DNA of 46,684 nucleotides, taken from positions 1-46,684 of the forward strand of contig JAOAPR010000081.1 in NCBI GenBank assembly GCA_025463005.1, read 5' to 3'. Under the pieces are notes generated by a model. The model saw only the letters and a list, made by a program, of their open reading frames with translations. It searched no databases and was not told where the DNA came from. The stretch comes from Bryobacterales bacterium (lineage in GTDB: Bacteria > Acidobacteriota > Terriglobia > Bryobacterales > Bryobacteraceae). Of this stretch, positions 8,160-17,518 are shown one piece after another (the first letter of the stretch is position 1; the number at the start of each line of letters is the position of its first letter). The translations under genes and the position numbers were made by a program.

Positions 8160-8894
8160 ATGCGCAAACACGCACTGGTCGGTTCTCTAGCGTTCCACGC
8201 CAGCGCCCTGCTGCTGTTATTAGTGCTGGGCACGGTGGCGCATCAGTCGAAACGGGTCCCGCCGGCGGTCATTCTCTTTGAGCCCCTGCATGCACCGCGG
8301 CTGCCGGCATTTAACGGGGGCGGTGGTCAGAATTCGCCTTTGCCCGCTCGCCGCGGCCGGGCTCCGCAGCCGGTGAAAAGCCGGGTATTCCTGCCGCCCA
8401 TGGTTGCCGTCAACGATCGTCCTCAGTTGGTGGTCCAGCAGGCGCTGCTGGAGTCACCCGAAATCAATCTCGCGATGGTCGAGATTGGCGACCCGCTCGG
8501 AATCGGCAAATTGCCCTCCGGCGGGCTGGGAGGTCCAACGGGCATCGGCGACCATGGCCGGGGCGGCGTCGGTGACGGCGATGGTCCGCGGGTAGGAGGC
8601 TCGCCCGGAGCTTCGCTCGCCAGGATCACCCGTCATCCGGTGCTTCTCCATAAGGAGGAGCCCGAATACTCCGAGGATGCCCGCAAGGCGCGATTCCAAG
8701 GCACCGTGACGCTGCTGATCGATGTGGGGCTGGACGGGCGTCCCACCAACATCCGCGTCACGCAGGGAGTCGGGCTGGGGTTGGACGAACGCGCCGTCGA
8801 CGCGGTGACCCATTGGCGATTCAGTCCTGCGGTTGCAGGCGATCGTCCGGTGGTCGCGCCTGCGCTGATCGAAGTCGGATTTCACCTGCTCTGA
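8160..8894 (+). CDS. TonB-like energy transducer
   Basis: The 244-residue protein has a short cytoplasmic start, one membrane span (LAFHASALLLLLVLGTVA, residues 10-27), a Pro/Gly-rich periplasmic linker with a GIGDHGRGGVGDGDGPRVGG stretch, and a C-terminal TonB domain. That domain shows PEYSEDARKARFQGTVTLLI, GRPTNIRVTQGVGLGLDERA and AVDAVTHWRFSPAV. TonB proteins deliver proton-motive energy to outer-membrane receptors; this size and linker are typical of acidobacterial TonB paralogues. No exbB or exbD is adjacent. The last 13 bases overlap the convergent membrane glycosyltransferase gene. Confidence 0.85.
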   Translation: MRKHALVGSLAFHASALLLLLVLGTVAHQSKRVPPAVILFEPLHAPRLPAFNGGGGQNSPLPARRGRAPQPVKSRVFLPPMVAVNDRPQLVVQQALLESPEINLAMVEIGDPLGIGKLPSGGLGGPTGIGDHGRGGVGDGDGPRVGGSPGASLARITRHPVLLHKEEPEYSEDARKARFQGTVTLLIDVGLDGRPTNIRVTQGVGLGLDERAVDAVTHWRFSPAVAGDRPVVAPALIEVGFHLL

Positions 8895-10489
8895 TCCGGT
8901 TGCCTTACCACGCAGGCGCCTTCACCAGGAGGGGGATCGATTGCCGGGTCGAGCGCGACGACGGCTCCGCTCGGAGACTGGTAGACAACGCTTAAGGCGT
9001 GGCTCGCGAGGAACTGGCGATCGTCGGGCGCGTAGAACACGTATGCTCGTTGCCCGGGCGGATATCGGTCGTAATGCGGAAACCGAGGAAACGTTTCGCG
9101 ACCTGAAGCGACCCGGTAATAATTCATGCTGCCATCGTAGTGCCAGTTCACGGCCACGTCTTTCAGGCCGCAGGCATGGTTGTAATAGGCCAGGACCGCA
9201 TAGATCTTGTCAGTGTCCTGGTCGAATTTCCACTCCTTGAAGTAATTCAGTCGTAGACACAGCAGGAAATACGATCCCAGGACGACCATTAGAATCGTGA
9301 GACCCCGGCGGGACACTTCGCCCGCGCGCGTGGGAATGGGAACCGCCGCGAGGATGCCCAGGAACAGAGTGCTCAGAAAAACGATGTAGATTCCTGTTCG
9401 ATCCTTGGGCAGCAGCATTCCGTCTAGGCGGAAAACTATCGAGTGCATGATCAAGGCGGCCGCGACCGCGACTATCGGAACAGCCCCGAAAACCAGGAGC
9501 CACCCGCTCCGTGCATTCCGTAGCGAGCGCCAGTTGATCAATAGCAGCATCACTCGCCACGCCGCGAAAGCTCCGAACATCGGCAGAATGATTCCGGGAA
9601 CATCAACGAATAGCAGATCGCTCAATGACGGGGTCAATTCGGGGAAGGAGGCATCGTAGAGACTCACGAAGGTTTCCGCCAGGTGCGTCGCCCCGTAGGT
9701 CAGGGGTTCGGTCCAATGCAGGAGCGCCGAACCGGCCAGAGTGCCAGCCACGAGCAGGCCTGGTAAGAAGCAGGCGATGGCTAATTCGAGGCGGGTCTTT
9801 ATTGACTCGCGCGAAACGGAGCGCGGCGCGATCGGATTCTGGTTTTCCGTGTTGGCGGGCGTGGCGCCCTTCGCGCTTCCGAGTGATCCGCCTCCGGATG
9901 CCCAGAGATACAGCATTACGATGGTGGCGGCATCCACCAACGCAAACGAGAAATTGCTCACAAACGATAGAGCGACGCAGACCGACGCCAATCCGCAGGT
10001 AAGCGTGAGCGACCTGGAGTTTGCCGCGGTTTGGGGATTTTTCGCATAGGCCACCAGGCAAATTGCAGACAGCAGAAAACCTGATGCCAGACCGTAGCCG
10101 CGGGCCGCGACCAGGAAATCGAACGTAAAAGGGTTAAACACCAGGCAGACAAATAGAAACAGCCGCAAGAGAAAATCCTGATCGAGCAGGGTAGAAATGA
10201 AATAAGAGGCCAGGATGAAGATAGCGGCTCCGATCAGGGCGCCGGATCGAACTACAAGCGGCGACGTGCCAAAGACTCTCGTGAAAATCCAGGCCAGCAT
10301 CGAATTGAGCACGTGATTGTTGGCGTGCCCTGTCCAGTATGCAGGGTGCGTCGGGAGAACGAAGTTCACGTAGGTGACAGCTTCGTCCATAGTTATGGCC
10401 TGGACGTGCGCGCGGACGATGGCCCATGCCATCGCAAAGGCTGCGAGGCCGAGCAGGATTCGGCGCTGGCCGGTCGCACCAACTCTCAC
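8882..10489 (-). CDS. polytopic membrane protein, GT-C (family 39-like) glycosyltransferase
   Basis: The product is about 535 residues with roughly ten hydrophobic segments. After the first span the motif ITMDEAVTYVNFVLP appears; the acidic pair in this first periplasmic loop is the hallmark of dolichyl- or polyprenyl-phosphate-sugar dependent GT-C transferases. A soluble C-terminal part (about 450-535) includes NYYRVASGRETFPRFPHYDR. I chose the GTG at 10489 because it is preceded by an AGG and directly precedes the basic residues before the first span. The longer frame to 10564 runs into the leader of the divergent gene. Substrate unknown. Confidence 0.7.
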   Translation of the reverse strand: MRVGATGQRRILLGLAAFAMAWAIVRAHVQAITMDEAVTYVNFVLPTHPAYWTGHANNHVLNSMLAWIFTRVFGTSPLVVRSGALIGAAIFILASYFISTLLDQDFLLRLFLFVCLVFNPFTFDFLVAARGYGLASGFLLSAICLVAYAKNPQTAANSRSLTLTCGLASVCVALSFVSNFSFALVDAATIVMLYLWASGGGSLGSAKGATPANTENQNPIAPRSVSRESIKTRLELAIACFLPGLLVAGTLAGSALLHWTEPLTYGATHLAETFVSLYDASFPELTPSLSDLLFVDVPGIILPMFGAFAAWRVMLLLINWRSLRNARSGWLLVFGAVPIVAVAAALIMHSIVFRLDGMLLPKDRTGIYIVFLSTLFLGILAAVPIPTRAGEVSRRGLTILMVVLGSYFLLCLRLNYFKEWKFDQDTDKIYAVLAYYNHACGLKDVAVNWHYDGSMNYYRVASGRETFPRFPHYDRYPPGQRAYVFYAPDDRQFLASHALSVVYQSPSGAVVALDPAIDPPPGEGACVVRQPDQSR

Positions 10490-10548
10490 ACAACAACCTA
10501 GAGCTAGCCCAGTCTCGCACGATTCGAAACAGGCTAGAGTGGAAGAGG

Positions 10549-11106
10549 ATGATCCAAAAAACAATTTTGTGCTTAATTGTAGTGGCTGGATTCGCGTCCG
10601 CGCAGCCTTTCGGCGCCGGTTTGAAAGTCGGCGTGCCCGCGACCGACGCGTTCAAGGTTCTGCCCGCTCCGACCTTGGGGGTGTTCACAGGCGAGTCGCA
10701 TCGTTACACTATTGGTCCATACGTTGAGCTGAGGCTGCCCGCGAGGATGGCCGTCGAAGTGGATGCGCTATATCGCAGCTGTGATTTTCAAAGCGCCGGT
10801 GTGGGCGCGTCGGCCAGCTCGTGGGAATTTCCAGTGCTGATCAAGCACCGCTTCCCCGTGCCTTTAGTGAAGCCGTATTTCGATGCGGGCGTGAGCTTCA
10901 GCCGGCTCTCGGATATCAAGCTCTCCTCACTCAATCATCGGTCGAATTATGGAATTGTGGTGGGCGGAGGGGTCGAGTTGAACCTGTTCCTGATCAAGGT
11001 CTCGCCTGAGATTCGCTATACAGGCTGGGCTTTTCGGAATTTCGACGGCGCGCAGGTCCAGTCCAGGCGCAACCAGCTCGCAGTGTTGGTCGGGTTCGGC
11101 TTTTAG
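10549..11106 (+). CDS. outer-membrane beta-barrel protein
   Basis: The 185-residue protein starts at the ATG at 10549, preceded by GGAAGAGG. A signal peptide (MIQKTILCLIVVAGFASAQP) precedes alternating hydrophobic/polar strands such as GPYVELRLPARMAVEVDALY, LVKPYFDAGVSFSRLSDI and NYGIVVGGGVELNLFLIKVS, and the chain ends in LAVLVGFGF. A terminal Phe is the usual outer-membrane assembly signal. It fits a small eight-stranded OmpW- or OMP_b-brl-type barrel. Its stop overlaps the end of the convergent ABC transporter gene by four bases. Confidence 0.8.
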   Translation: MIQKTILCLIVVAGFASAQPFGAGLKVGVPATDAFKVLPAPTLGVFTGESHRYTIGPYVELRLPARMAVEVDALYRSCDFQSAGVGASASSWEFPVLIKHRFPVPLVKPYFDAGVSFSRLSDIKLSSLNHRSNYGIVVGGGVELNLFLIKVSPEIRYTGWAFRNFDGAQVQSRRNQLAVLVGFGF

Positions 11107-13055
11107 CGGCCGCGCATTAACCGCATCGCTTCCGCCATCGCAGCAGTTTCTCGAGCCTGGCCGCCGCCGGCTTCCTCTGGAACGGTGTCGCCCTCGCCGG
11201 GCGCAAGGAAGAGATTCGCTTCCACGCCGTGCTGCCGCGTATAGAGATCCCAATAGCGGCCTTGCTGCGCATACAGCGTTTCGTGGGTGCCGCGCTCGAC
11301 GATCCGCCCATTCTCGACCACCAGAATCTGATCCGCGCGCCTGATAGTGGACAGCCGGTGGGCGATCACGAAGGTGGTGCGTCCCTGCATCAGGTATCGC
11401 AGACCTTCCTGGATGAGCGCCTCTGATTCCGAATCCAGGCTGGACGTGGCTTCGTCCAGAATCAGAATCCGCGGATCCGCCAGAATCGCGCGCGCGATCG
11501 ACACGCGTTGCCGCTGGCCGCCCGAGAGTTTGACCCCACGTTCGCCGACCACAGTATCGTATTGCTTCTCGAATTTTTCGGCGAACTCGTCCACGCGGGC
11601 GATGCGGCAGGCTTCCAGGATCTGTTCCCTGGTCGCACCCGGACGGGCAAACGCGATGTTTTCTTCGATGGTGCCATCGAACAGGAAAGTATCCTGGAGT
11701 ACCACGCCCAATTGGGTCCGATAGCTGTCCAGGCGTACCGTGGAGAGGTCGAAACCGTCAACGGTAATCATCCCCGAAGTGGGGGTATGAAACGCCGCCA
11801 CCAGGCTAATGATGGTCGATTTACCCGATCCGGACGGCCCAACCAGCGCCGTCACCTTGCCCGGTTCGGCGTGAAAATCCACATCGAACAGCACGGGTTT
11901 GCCTGCTTCATATGAAAAGCTGACATCCTTGAATTCCACCGCGCCCTGAATGTTTCCGATGGCGACCGTCCGGCCTGGCTCGCGATCTTCGGGCCGCTCT
12001 TCCAGCACTTCGCGCGTCCGATCGAGCCCCGCGAACGCCTCCGTTAACTGCGTCCCGATTCCGACCGCCTGGAACACCGGGGCGATCAGGAACGCCAGAA
12101 ACGTAGTGAACATCACGAACTGTCCCAGTGAGATGTGGTCGGCGGCAATCTGCCGGGCGCCCACGTACATGATCGCGGCGCTGACGATTCCCATCAGCAC
12201 GGTGGAGGAAAGACCCATCACCGACATCATCGTCAGAGAGCGGAATACGTTGTCCAGCAGCTTTTGGACGCCTCTGCCGAAGACGTCCGCTTCACGCTCT
12301 TCCGCGTGATAACCCTTCACGACCCGCACACCACCGAGCGATTCGGTCAGTCTTCCGGTCACCTCTGCCGTGATCTTCCCGCGTTCCCGGAAGACCGGCC
12401 GGATTTTCGTAAACGCCTTGCTGAGAGCGAACGCGAATATACCCACCGACACGGCGGTGACCGCCGTCATGCTCGGACTGATGGCCAGCAGAAACCCTAA
12501 CGAGATCACCGCGGTCAACAGCCCGCCGACAAAATCGACAAGTCCGGTGCCGATCAGGTTGCGCACGCCTTCCACGTCATTCATGATTCGCGATACGAGC
12601 ACGCCACTCTTGTTGGTGTCGTAGTAGGCGACGGGCAGCAGACCGATGTGCCGCTGGACCTTCTGGCGCAGCTCGGCGATCAGGCGCTGTCCGGCTTTGG
12701 AGAGGATCTGGGTGAGCGAAAACGACGTAATGCCCTGAATCAACGTCGCGCCCAAGATGCCCAGGACCAGCGGGGTCAGCAACGCTAACTGCTGCTTGCC
12801 AATGACGTTGTCGATCAGGTATCGCGTGGAAATGGGGAGTACCAGGCCGCTGAGGCGGTTCACGATCATCAGCAAAAAGCCGAGTGCCAGAATCTTGCGA
12901 CGCGGCAGAACCAGCTCGCGGAGCTGCGGCCACACGTCACGCAGGCCAGGCTGACGTTTCTTGCCGCCCGTACTGGTGGGGCCGCTAACCTCGCCCGATC
13001 GGCGCGGCCGGTCGCCGTGCCCCATCCCCGGCATTCCTATTCCTCTTGCTGCCAT
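11103..13055 (-). CDS. MsbA-like ABC exporter (fused membrane and ATPase domains)
   Basis: The 650-residue half-transporter has six predicted spans (residues about 55-340) followed by an ATP-binding cassette. Visible motifs are Walker A GPSGSGKST, Q-loop LGVVLQDTFLFDGTIEENI, signature LSGGQRQR, Walker B ILILDEATSSLD and the H-loop AHRLST. This layout belongs to type IV exporters such as MsbA or multidrug exporters, which act as homodimers in the inner membrane. The N terminus carries about 45 extra basic, Gly/Pro-rich residues. Substrate is unknown; lipid or drug export is the usual assignment. It diverges from the DUF72 gene with only 24 bases between start codons, so the promoters must overlap. 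Confidence 0.93.
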   Translation of the reverse strand: MAARGIGMPGMGHGDRPRRSGEVSGPTSTGGKKRQPGLRDVWPQLRELVLPRRKILALGFLLMIVNRLSGLVLPISTRYLIDNVIGKQQLALLTPLVLGILGATLIQGITSFSLTQILSKAGQRLIAELRQKVQRHIGLLPVAYYDTNKSGVLVSRIMNDVEGVRNLIGTGLVDFVGGLLTAVISLGFLLAISPSMTAVTAVSVGIFAFALSKAFTKIRPVFRERGKITAEVTGRLTESLGGVRVVKGYHAEEREADVFGRGVQKLLDNVFRSLTMMSVMGLSSTVLMGIVSAAIMYVGARQIAADHISLGQFVMFTTFLAFLIAPVFQAVGIGTQLTEAFAGLDRTREVLEERPEDREPGRTVAIGNIQGAVEFKDVSFSYEAGKPVLFDVDFHAEPGKVTALVGPSGSGKSTIISLVAAFHTPTSGMITVDGFDLSTVRLDSYRTQLGVVLQDTFLFDGTIEENIAFARPGATREQILEACRIARVDEFAEKFEKQYDTVVGERGVKLSGGQRQRVSIARAILADPRILILDEATSSLDSESEALIQEGLRYLMQGRTTFVIAHRLSTIRRADQILVVENGRIVERGTHETLYAQQGRYWDLYTRQHGVEANLFLAPGEGDTVPEEAGGGQARETAAMAEAMRLMRGR

Positions 13056-13079
13056 TCATTTCAGTGTAGCCTGCGATAG

Positions 13080-13787
13080 ATGGCTACTCTTTTCGCAGGC
13101 ACTTCAGGATTCGCCTACCCCAGCTGGAAACCGGACTTTTATCCGCCCAAGCTTCCTGCCAAGGACTTTCTCAAGCACTATGCAACCCGGCTGAATTCCG
13201 TGGAAATCAACTACACATTCCGCCAGTTGCCAAAGACAACAACCCTAGAGAATTGGATTAATGCGACGCCGGAAAGATTCAGCTTTTCCTGCAAAGCGCA
13301 CCAGCGGATCACGCACATCATGCGGTTGCGGGAATCCGAGTTTACGGGCGTGTTCTTCAAGGCGATCGATCCGCTGCGGGCTTCACGTCGTTTAGGGCCT
13401 GTGTTATTTCAACTGGCGCCCAATCTAAAGGCGGATCTGGCCACACTGACAGCCTTCGTCGAGAAACTTCCCCGGGACATCCGGTGCGCTTTCGAGTTCC
13501 GGAACAATTCCTGGCTTATCGACGACGTCTATCGCCTGTTCGAAAAATACGGGATCGCGCTGTGCCTGGCGGAATCGGACAAATTCGAGGTTCCTGAGGT
13601 GGTGACGGCGGGTTTCGTCTACGTCCGGCTGCGGAAAGAGGACTATTCACTGGAGGAACGCGCCGTAATCGCCGACCGAGTGCGGGGGATGTTGGCTGGA
13701 GGCCGCGATGTTTATGTGTTCTTCAAGCATGAAGATACTCCGGCCGGGGCGGTCTATGCGGAGGAGTTGCTGAGGGCTGCCAAGTGA
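13080..13787 (+). CDS. DUF72 family protein
   Basis: The 235-residue protein has the DUF72 (YecE-like) signatures: FAGTSGFAYPSWKPDFYPPK at the N terminus, YATRLNSVEINYTFRQLP, FSFSCKAHQRITH, GPVLFQLAPNLK, IRCAFEFRNNSWL and the C-terminal YVFFKHEDTPAGAVYAEEL. The family forms a TIM barrel of unproven function; an endonuclease or metal-dependent role has been suggested for relatives. The length is normal. A GTGA overlap at its stop carries the start of the decayed hicA reading frame. Confidence 0.88.
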   Translation: MATLFAGTSGFAYPSWKPDFYPPKLPAKDFLKHYATRLNSVEINYTFRQLPKTTTLENWINATPERFSFSCKAHQRITHIMRLRESEFTGVFFKAIDPLRASRRLGPVLFQLAPNLKADLATLTAFVEKLPRDIRCAFEFRNNSWLIDDVYRLFEKYGIALCLAESDKFEVPEVVTAGFVYVRLRKEDYSLEERAVIADRVRGMLAGGRDVYVFFKHEDTPAGAVYAEELLRAAK

Positions 13788-13977
13788 AGGTTCGAGATCT
13801 CATCCGGCTGCCAGAATCAAAAGGTTGGAAACTGGTGCGGAACGTCAGGCAGTCATCGCATCTTCAAACACCCTGATCGGGCTAAGCTGGTCACGGTGGC
13901 GGGTCAAACAGGGACTGACGTGCCCGGACGGGACGCTTAGGACCAACCTCAGGGATTCAGGACTGGAGGACAAGTGA
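13784..13977 (+). pseudogene. hicA-type toxin remnant with two frameshifts
   Basis: Three reading-frame pieces together spell a nearly complete HicA mRNA interferase. The first runs from the GTG at 13784 (VKVRDLIRLPESKGWKLVR). After about 13844 a +1 shift gives TSGSHRIFKHPDRAKLVTVA and GQTGTDV. After about 13925 another +1 shift gives PDGTLRTNLRDSGLEDK and a stop at 13977. The GSH motif holds the catalytic His of HicA. Each break is explained by a single extra base relative to the family pattern. Two sequencing errors are possible, but the neighbouring hicB is also truncated, which favours real decay. The start overlaps the DUF72 stop. Confidence 0.75.
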
Positions 13978-14084
13978 GCATTAGGGGAGCGATAGAGGCC
14001 CATCTTGACGCGTTGCGTGAATCTGGAATTCCAGTGTCGCCGCCAGCTCACGAAGTCGGCGAGGTGGAAGTGACCCCCGCTTAG
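13974..14084 (+). pseudogene. hicB antitoxin remnant, C-terminal end only
   Basis: The 36-residue frame from the GTG at 13974 reads VSIRGAIEAHLDALRESGIP and then VSPPAHEVGEVEVTPA. This matches the end of HicB antitoxins, where an AIELHLEGLRE-type helix is followed by GEPIP and a V-rich tail. The N-terminal two thirds, the RNase-H-like partial fold that binds HicA, are missing. The GTG overlaps the hicA stop as in intact hicAB operons. With the damaged hicA it marks a dead toxin-antitoxin module between DUF72 and ku. Confidence 0.65.
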
Positions 14085-14087
14085 GAT

Positions 14088-14927
14088 TTATCCCCTCGCG
14101 CGCTTGCGCGCCGGACGAGCCTCTTCGGCTGCGGGCTCCGCGGTTTTTGCTGAAGCTGCGGGCTTCTTAGCTGCTGCGAGACTGGCCTTCAGGGCTTCCA
14201 TAATATCCACGACCTTCGATTCCTTCGGCTCAGGCGTGGCGACCACTTCTTCGCCCTGCTTCTTGGCCTCGATCATCTTCAGCAGATTGTCGCGGTAGTC
14301 GTCCTTGTATTTTTCTGGCTCGAAATCAGCCGCCAGCGCCTCGATCAGGCTGGTGGCCAATGCCAGCTCTTTCTCTTTCACCAGACTCAGGTCGGTGCGG
14401 AACTCATCTACCTTGCGGATCTCGTGGCTGTAATACATGGTGTGCATCAGCACCCCATTTTGGCCCGGGCGCAGGATCACGATATGTTCCCGGTTGTGCA
14501 TCGCGATTTTGGCAACCCCCACGTAACCGGTCCTCTTCAACGCATCGAATAACAGCGCGTACGGTTTTTCGCCGGCTTCGTCGGGCGCCATGTAGTAGGA
14601 CGTTTCGAGGTAGATAGGGTCCACTTGGTCGGATTTGACGAATTCCTGGATCTCCATGACCTTGGCCGTCGCAGGCGCTACCTTCTTGATTTCTTCGTCC
14701 TCGATCACGACGTAGCGGTCTTTTTCATACTCGTAGCCCTTGACGATCTCGCTGCGCGGAATGGGCTTGTCTTCGGCGGCGCAATAGATCATCTGCTTGA
14801 TCCGCGAGTTGTCGGCCTTGTGGAGCTGGTTGAAACTGATGCTTTCGCCGCGGGCCGCGCTGTACAATCTGACTGGGAAGGAAACCAGCCCGAAGGTGAG
14901 ATGCCCTTTCCAAACGGTAGAAGCCAT
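14088..14927 (-). CDS. ku: Ku DNA end-binding protein
   Basis: The 279-residue protein is a bacterial Ku. It forms a homodimeric ring on DNA ends and recruits LigD for non-homologous end joining. Signatures are STVWKGHLTFGLVSFPVRLY at the N terminus, HKADNSRIKQMIYCAAEDKP, VEIxxFV-type segment MEIQEFVKSDQVDPIYLETS, YYMAPDEAGEKPYALLFDAL and ILRPGQNGVLMHTMYY. The C terminus is Lys/Ala-rich (AAKKPAASAKTAEPAAEEAR), as in other Ku proteins where it contacts DNA or LigD. I chose the ATG at 14927, which has GAGGT ten bases upstream, over the in-frame ATG at 14957. It is divergent from ligD. Confidence 0.96.
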   Translation of the reverse strand: MASTVWKGHLTFGLVSFPVRLYSAARGESISFNQLHKADNSRIKQMIYCAAEDKPIPRSEIVKGYEYEKDRYVVIEDEEIKKVAPATAKVMEIQEFVKSDQVDPIYLETSYYMAPDEAGEKPYALLFDALKRTGYVGVAKIAMHNREHIVILRPGQNGVLMHTMYYSHEIRKVDEFRTDLSLVKEKELALATSLIEALAADFEPEKYKDDYRDNLLKMIEAKKQGEEVVATPEPKESKVVDIMEALKASLAAAKKPAASAKTAEPAAEEARPARKRARG

Positions 14928-15004
14928 GCTGTTAGATACCTCGCCCGAAAGATTCATTTTCTACTATAGCGCAAACATTCTAGGCTAGTTTTGTAATCAA
15001 AACA

Positions 15005-17518
15005 TTGTCACTTAAACGCTATTCCGAAAAGCGCCACTTCGAGCGGACTCCCGAACCGGCGCCCTCCAAGGCTACCAAGACCGGGGGCCCGCTACAGTAT
15101 TGTGTCCAGCGCCATCACGCGACCCATTTGCACTACGATCTGCGCCTGGAATCCGGGGGAGCGCTTAAATCATGGGCGGTGCCCAAGGGACCGACGCTCG
15201 ATCCGGGTGAAAAACGGCTGGCCATGATGGTCGAGGACCATCCCATTGAGTACGGAAGCTTCGAGGGCGTGATTCCCAAGGGGAACTATGGCGCGGGAAG
15301 CGTGATGCTGTGGGATCGGGGCACATACGAGATCCTGGGCGACGCCTCGGCCGAGGAACAACTTACACGCGGCGACTTCAAGTTCCGAGTGCATGGCGAG
15401 AAGATCACCGGCGAATTTGCGTTAGTTCGCATGAAGCGCGGCAAGGGGAACGAGTGGCTGCTGCTCAAGAAAAAAGATGCCGTCGCGCAGCCCGGATGGA
15501 ACACGGAAGATCATGCAGTCAGCGTGCTCACCGGCCGCACACAGGAGGAGATCGCTCGCGGCCTGGAGAAGCTTGACCGGCTGGAAGCCGGTCCTACTCT
15601 TCCCGATATAGGAGCGCCTATGTTGGCGCAGATCGGTAGGGGCGAGCCCGGCGAGCTCCCGATGGACGACAAGTGGATCTACGAGGTGAAGTGGGACGGC
15701 GTCCGCGCCCTGTGCTATATCCAAGGCGGCCAAGTCCGGATGGTCTCGCGCAACGGCAATGTGATCGACCGGCAGTATCCTGAACTCTCGATACTGCCGC
15801 ATCAAGTTAAGGCTCAGAACGCGATTATCGATGGCGAAATCGCCGCGCTGACCGAACGCGGCGTTCCCAGTTTCGAGCTGCTGCAGCGCCGCATCAATGT
15901 GATCGAGGCAAGCTCGGTAGCGACGCTGGCTCGACACCATCCCGTAGTGTTCTATGCCTTTGATCTTTTGTATTGTGACGGGCGCGATCTGCGCGGGCTG
16001 CCGCTCATCGAGCGCAAGAAGCTGTTGAAGGAAGTCCTCCAGCCCACCGACGTGATCCGTTATTCGGAGCACTTCAGCGACGGGAACGCGCTGCTCGAAG
16101 CGGCCCGCCAGCAAGGCGTCGAAGGGATCGTGGGGAAGCGTGCTTCGAGCTTCTATGAATCCCGCCGTTCCGGTGATTGGGTGAAATACAAGGTCCATTT
16201 GTCGGATTCGTTCATCCTGTGTGGATTCACCGAGGGTGAGCGCGATCATTTCGGTGCGCTGGTGCTGGGGATCCACGAAGGCGACAAAGCCGGCGGCAAA
16301 CTGAAGTGGGCCGGCAACGTGGGCACAGGGTTCGATCGCAAGACCATGAAGGCGATTTATGAGAAGCTCGCGCCGCTGGTGACGGAGCATTGCCCGCTCG
16401 AACCCGATAAGAACCTGCCGAAGAAAGACGTCACCTGGGTGCGGCCTGAGCTGGTCTGCGAGGTCAAGTTTGCCAACTGGACCGAAGAGGGAAGACTGCG
16501 CGCACCGGTGTGGATGGGCTTTCGACCCGACATCGATCCGTCGGACGCCATTCGCGAGAACGGCACCGAGGATTCTTTGAATCGTGATGCGCCGTCTGCA
16601 CGTTCGCAGTTGCTTGATCCGTCTTTGGCCGAGGAGAGCCTGGTGATCGACGGTCATCGGCTGAAGTTCACCAACCTCAACAAGGTCTTCTATCCGAAGG
16701 ACGGCTACCGCAAGCGGGATCTGCTGAATTACTATGACGCGGCGGCGCCGCTGATCCTGCCACATCTCAAAGACAGGCCGTTGTCGCTGAAGCGCTATCC
16801 CAACGGCATCGACGAGCCGTTTTTCTTCCAGAAGGAAGTGGCTGCGAGCTTTCCCAAGTGGCTCCGCACCGGCATCGCTGACGATATTCGTCATGTGGTC
16901 GGCGAAGATCGAGCGACGCTGCTGTTTCTGGTGAATCTGGGCTGCATCGATCACAATCCATGGATGAGCCGGATGCAGTCGCTGGAGCATCCGGACTATA
17001 TGCTGATCGATCTGGACCCGCAGGAGTGCGGTTACGAGAACATTGTGGAGGCCGCGTTGCTGGTGCGGCGGAAGCTGGATCGAGCCGAGCTGGAAAGTTT
17101 TCCGAAGACCACGGGTGGCGACGGGATGCACATTTTCGTGCCGCTGGAGCCTCGTTACACCTATGACCAGGTGCGGTCGCTCGCCGAACTGCTGGCGACC
17201 ATGGTCGCGCACGAGCGTCCGGATCTGTTCACCACGCCGCGTGCGGTTTCCAAGCGCGAAAAGGGGAAGGTGTATTTCGACTGGATGCAGATCGGCGAAG
17301 GCAAGACGATTTCAGCTCCCTATGCCGCGCGCGCGTATGCGGGTGCTCCCGTGTCGACGCCGCTCGCGTGGCACGAGGTTACGCCGAAGCTCCAGCCGGA
17401 GCAGTTCCACCTGGGTAACGCGCTGGCACGGTTCGACCGGGTAGGAGATTTGTTCGAAGGCGTGCTGAAGCGTCCGCAGCGGATGGAGGAAGCGGTGGAA
17501 AAGCTCGCCTCGCGCTGA
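15005..17518 (+). CDS. ligD: multifunctional ATP-dependent DNA ligase D (PE-LIG-POL)
   Basis: The 837-residue enzyme processes and seals double-strand breaks with Ku. The domains in order are a 3'-phosphoesterase (about 20-165: CVQRHHATHLHYDLRLESGG, VPKGPTLDPGEKRLA, EGVIPKGNYGAGSV), an ATP-dependent ligase (about 205-530, with nucleotidyl-Lys K229 in YEVKWDGVRAL, plus IIDGEIAAL and EGIVGKR), and a C-terminal primase-polymerase (about 550-830: FTNLNKVFYPKDGYRKRDLL, HNPWMSRM, YMLIDLDPQE with the metal aspartates, TTGGDGMHIFVP). The start is TTG at 15005 without a strong ribosome site; no better start exists before conserved sequence. It is divergent from ku across 77 bases. Confidence 0.96.
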   Translation: MSLKRYSEKRHFERTPEPAPSKATKTGGPLQYCVQRHHATHLHYDLRLESGGALKSWAVPKGPTLDPGEKRLAMMVEDHPIEYGSFEGVIPKGNYGAGSVMLWDRGTYEILGDASAEEQLTRGDFKFRVHGEKITGEFALVRMKRGKGNEWLLLKKKDAVAQPGWNTEDHAVSVLTGRTQEEIARGLEKLDRLEAGPTLPDIGAPMLAQIGRGEPGELPMDDKWIYEVKWDGVRALCYIQGGQVRMVSRNGNVIDRQYPELSILPHQVKAQNAIIDGEIAALTERGVPSFELLQRRINVIEASSVATLARHHPVVFYAFDLLYCDGRDLRGLPLIERKKLLKEVLQPTDVIRYSEHFSDGNALLEAARQQGVEGIVGKRASSFYESRRSGDWVKYKVHLSDSFILCGFTEGERDHFGALVLGIHEGDKAGGKLKWAGNVGTGFDRKTMKAIYEKLAPLVTEHCPLEPDKNLPKKDVTWVRPELVCEVKFANWTEEGRLRAPVWMGFRPDIDPSDAIRENGTEDSLNRDAPSARSQLLDPSLAEESLVIDGHRLKFTNLNKVFYPKDGYRKRDLLNYYDAAAPLILPHLKDRPLSLKRYPNGIDEPFFFQKEVAASFPKWLRTGIADDIRHVVGEDRATLLFLVNLGCIDHNPWMSRMQSLEHPDYMLIDLDPQECGYENIVEAALLVRRKLDRAELESFPKTTGGDGMHIFVPLEPRYTYDQVRSLAELLATMVAHERPDLFTTPRAVSKREKGKVYFDWMQIGEGKTISAPYAARAYAGAPVSTPLAWHEVTPKLQPEQFHLGNALARFDRVGDLFEGVLKRPQRMEEAVEKLASR

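Noticed and set aside
15422-17212. Long leftward open frame (596 codons) opposite ligD
   Set aside because: It is antisense to conserved LigD domains and gives no recognisable protein; GC-rich codon bias on the sense strand explains it.
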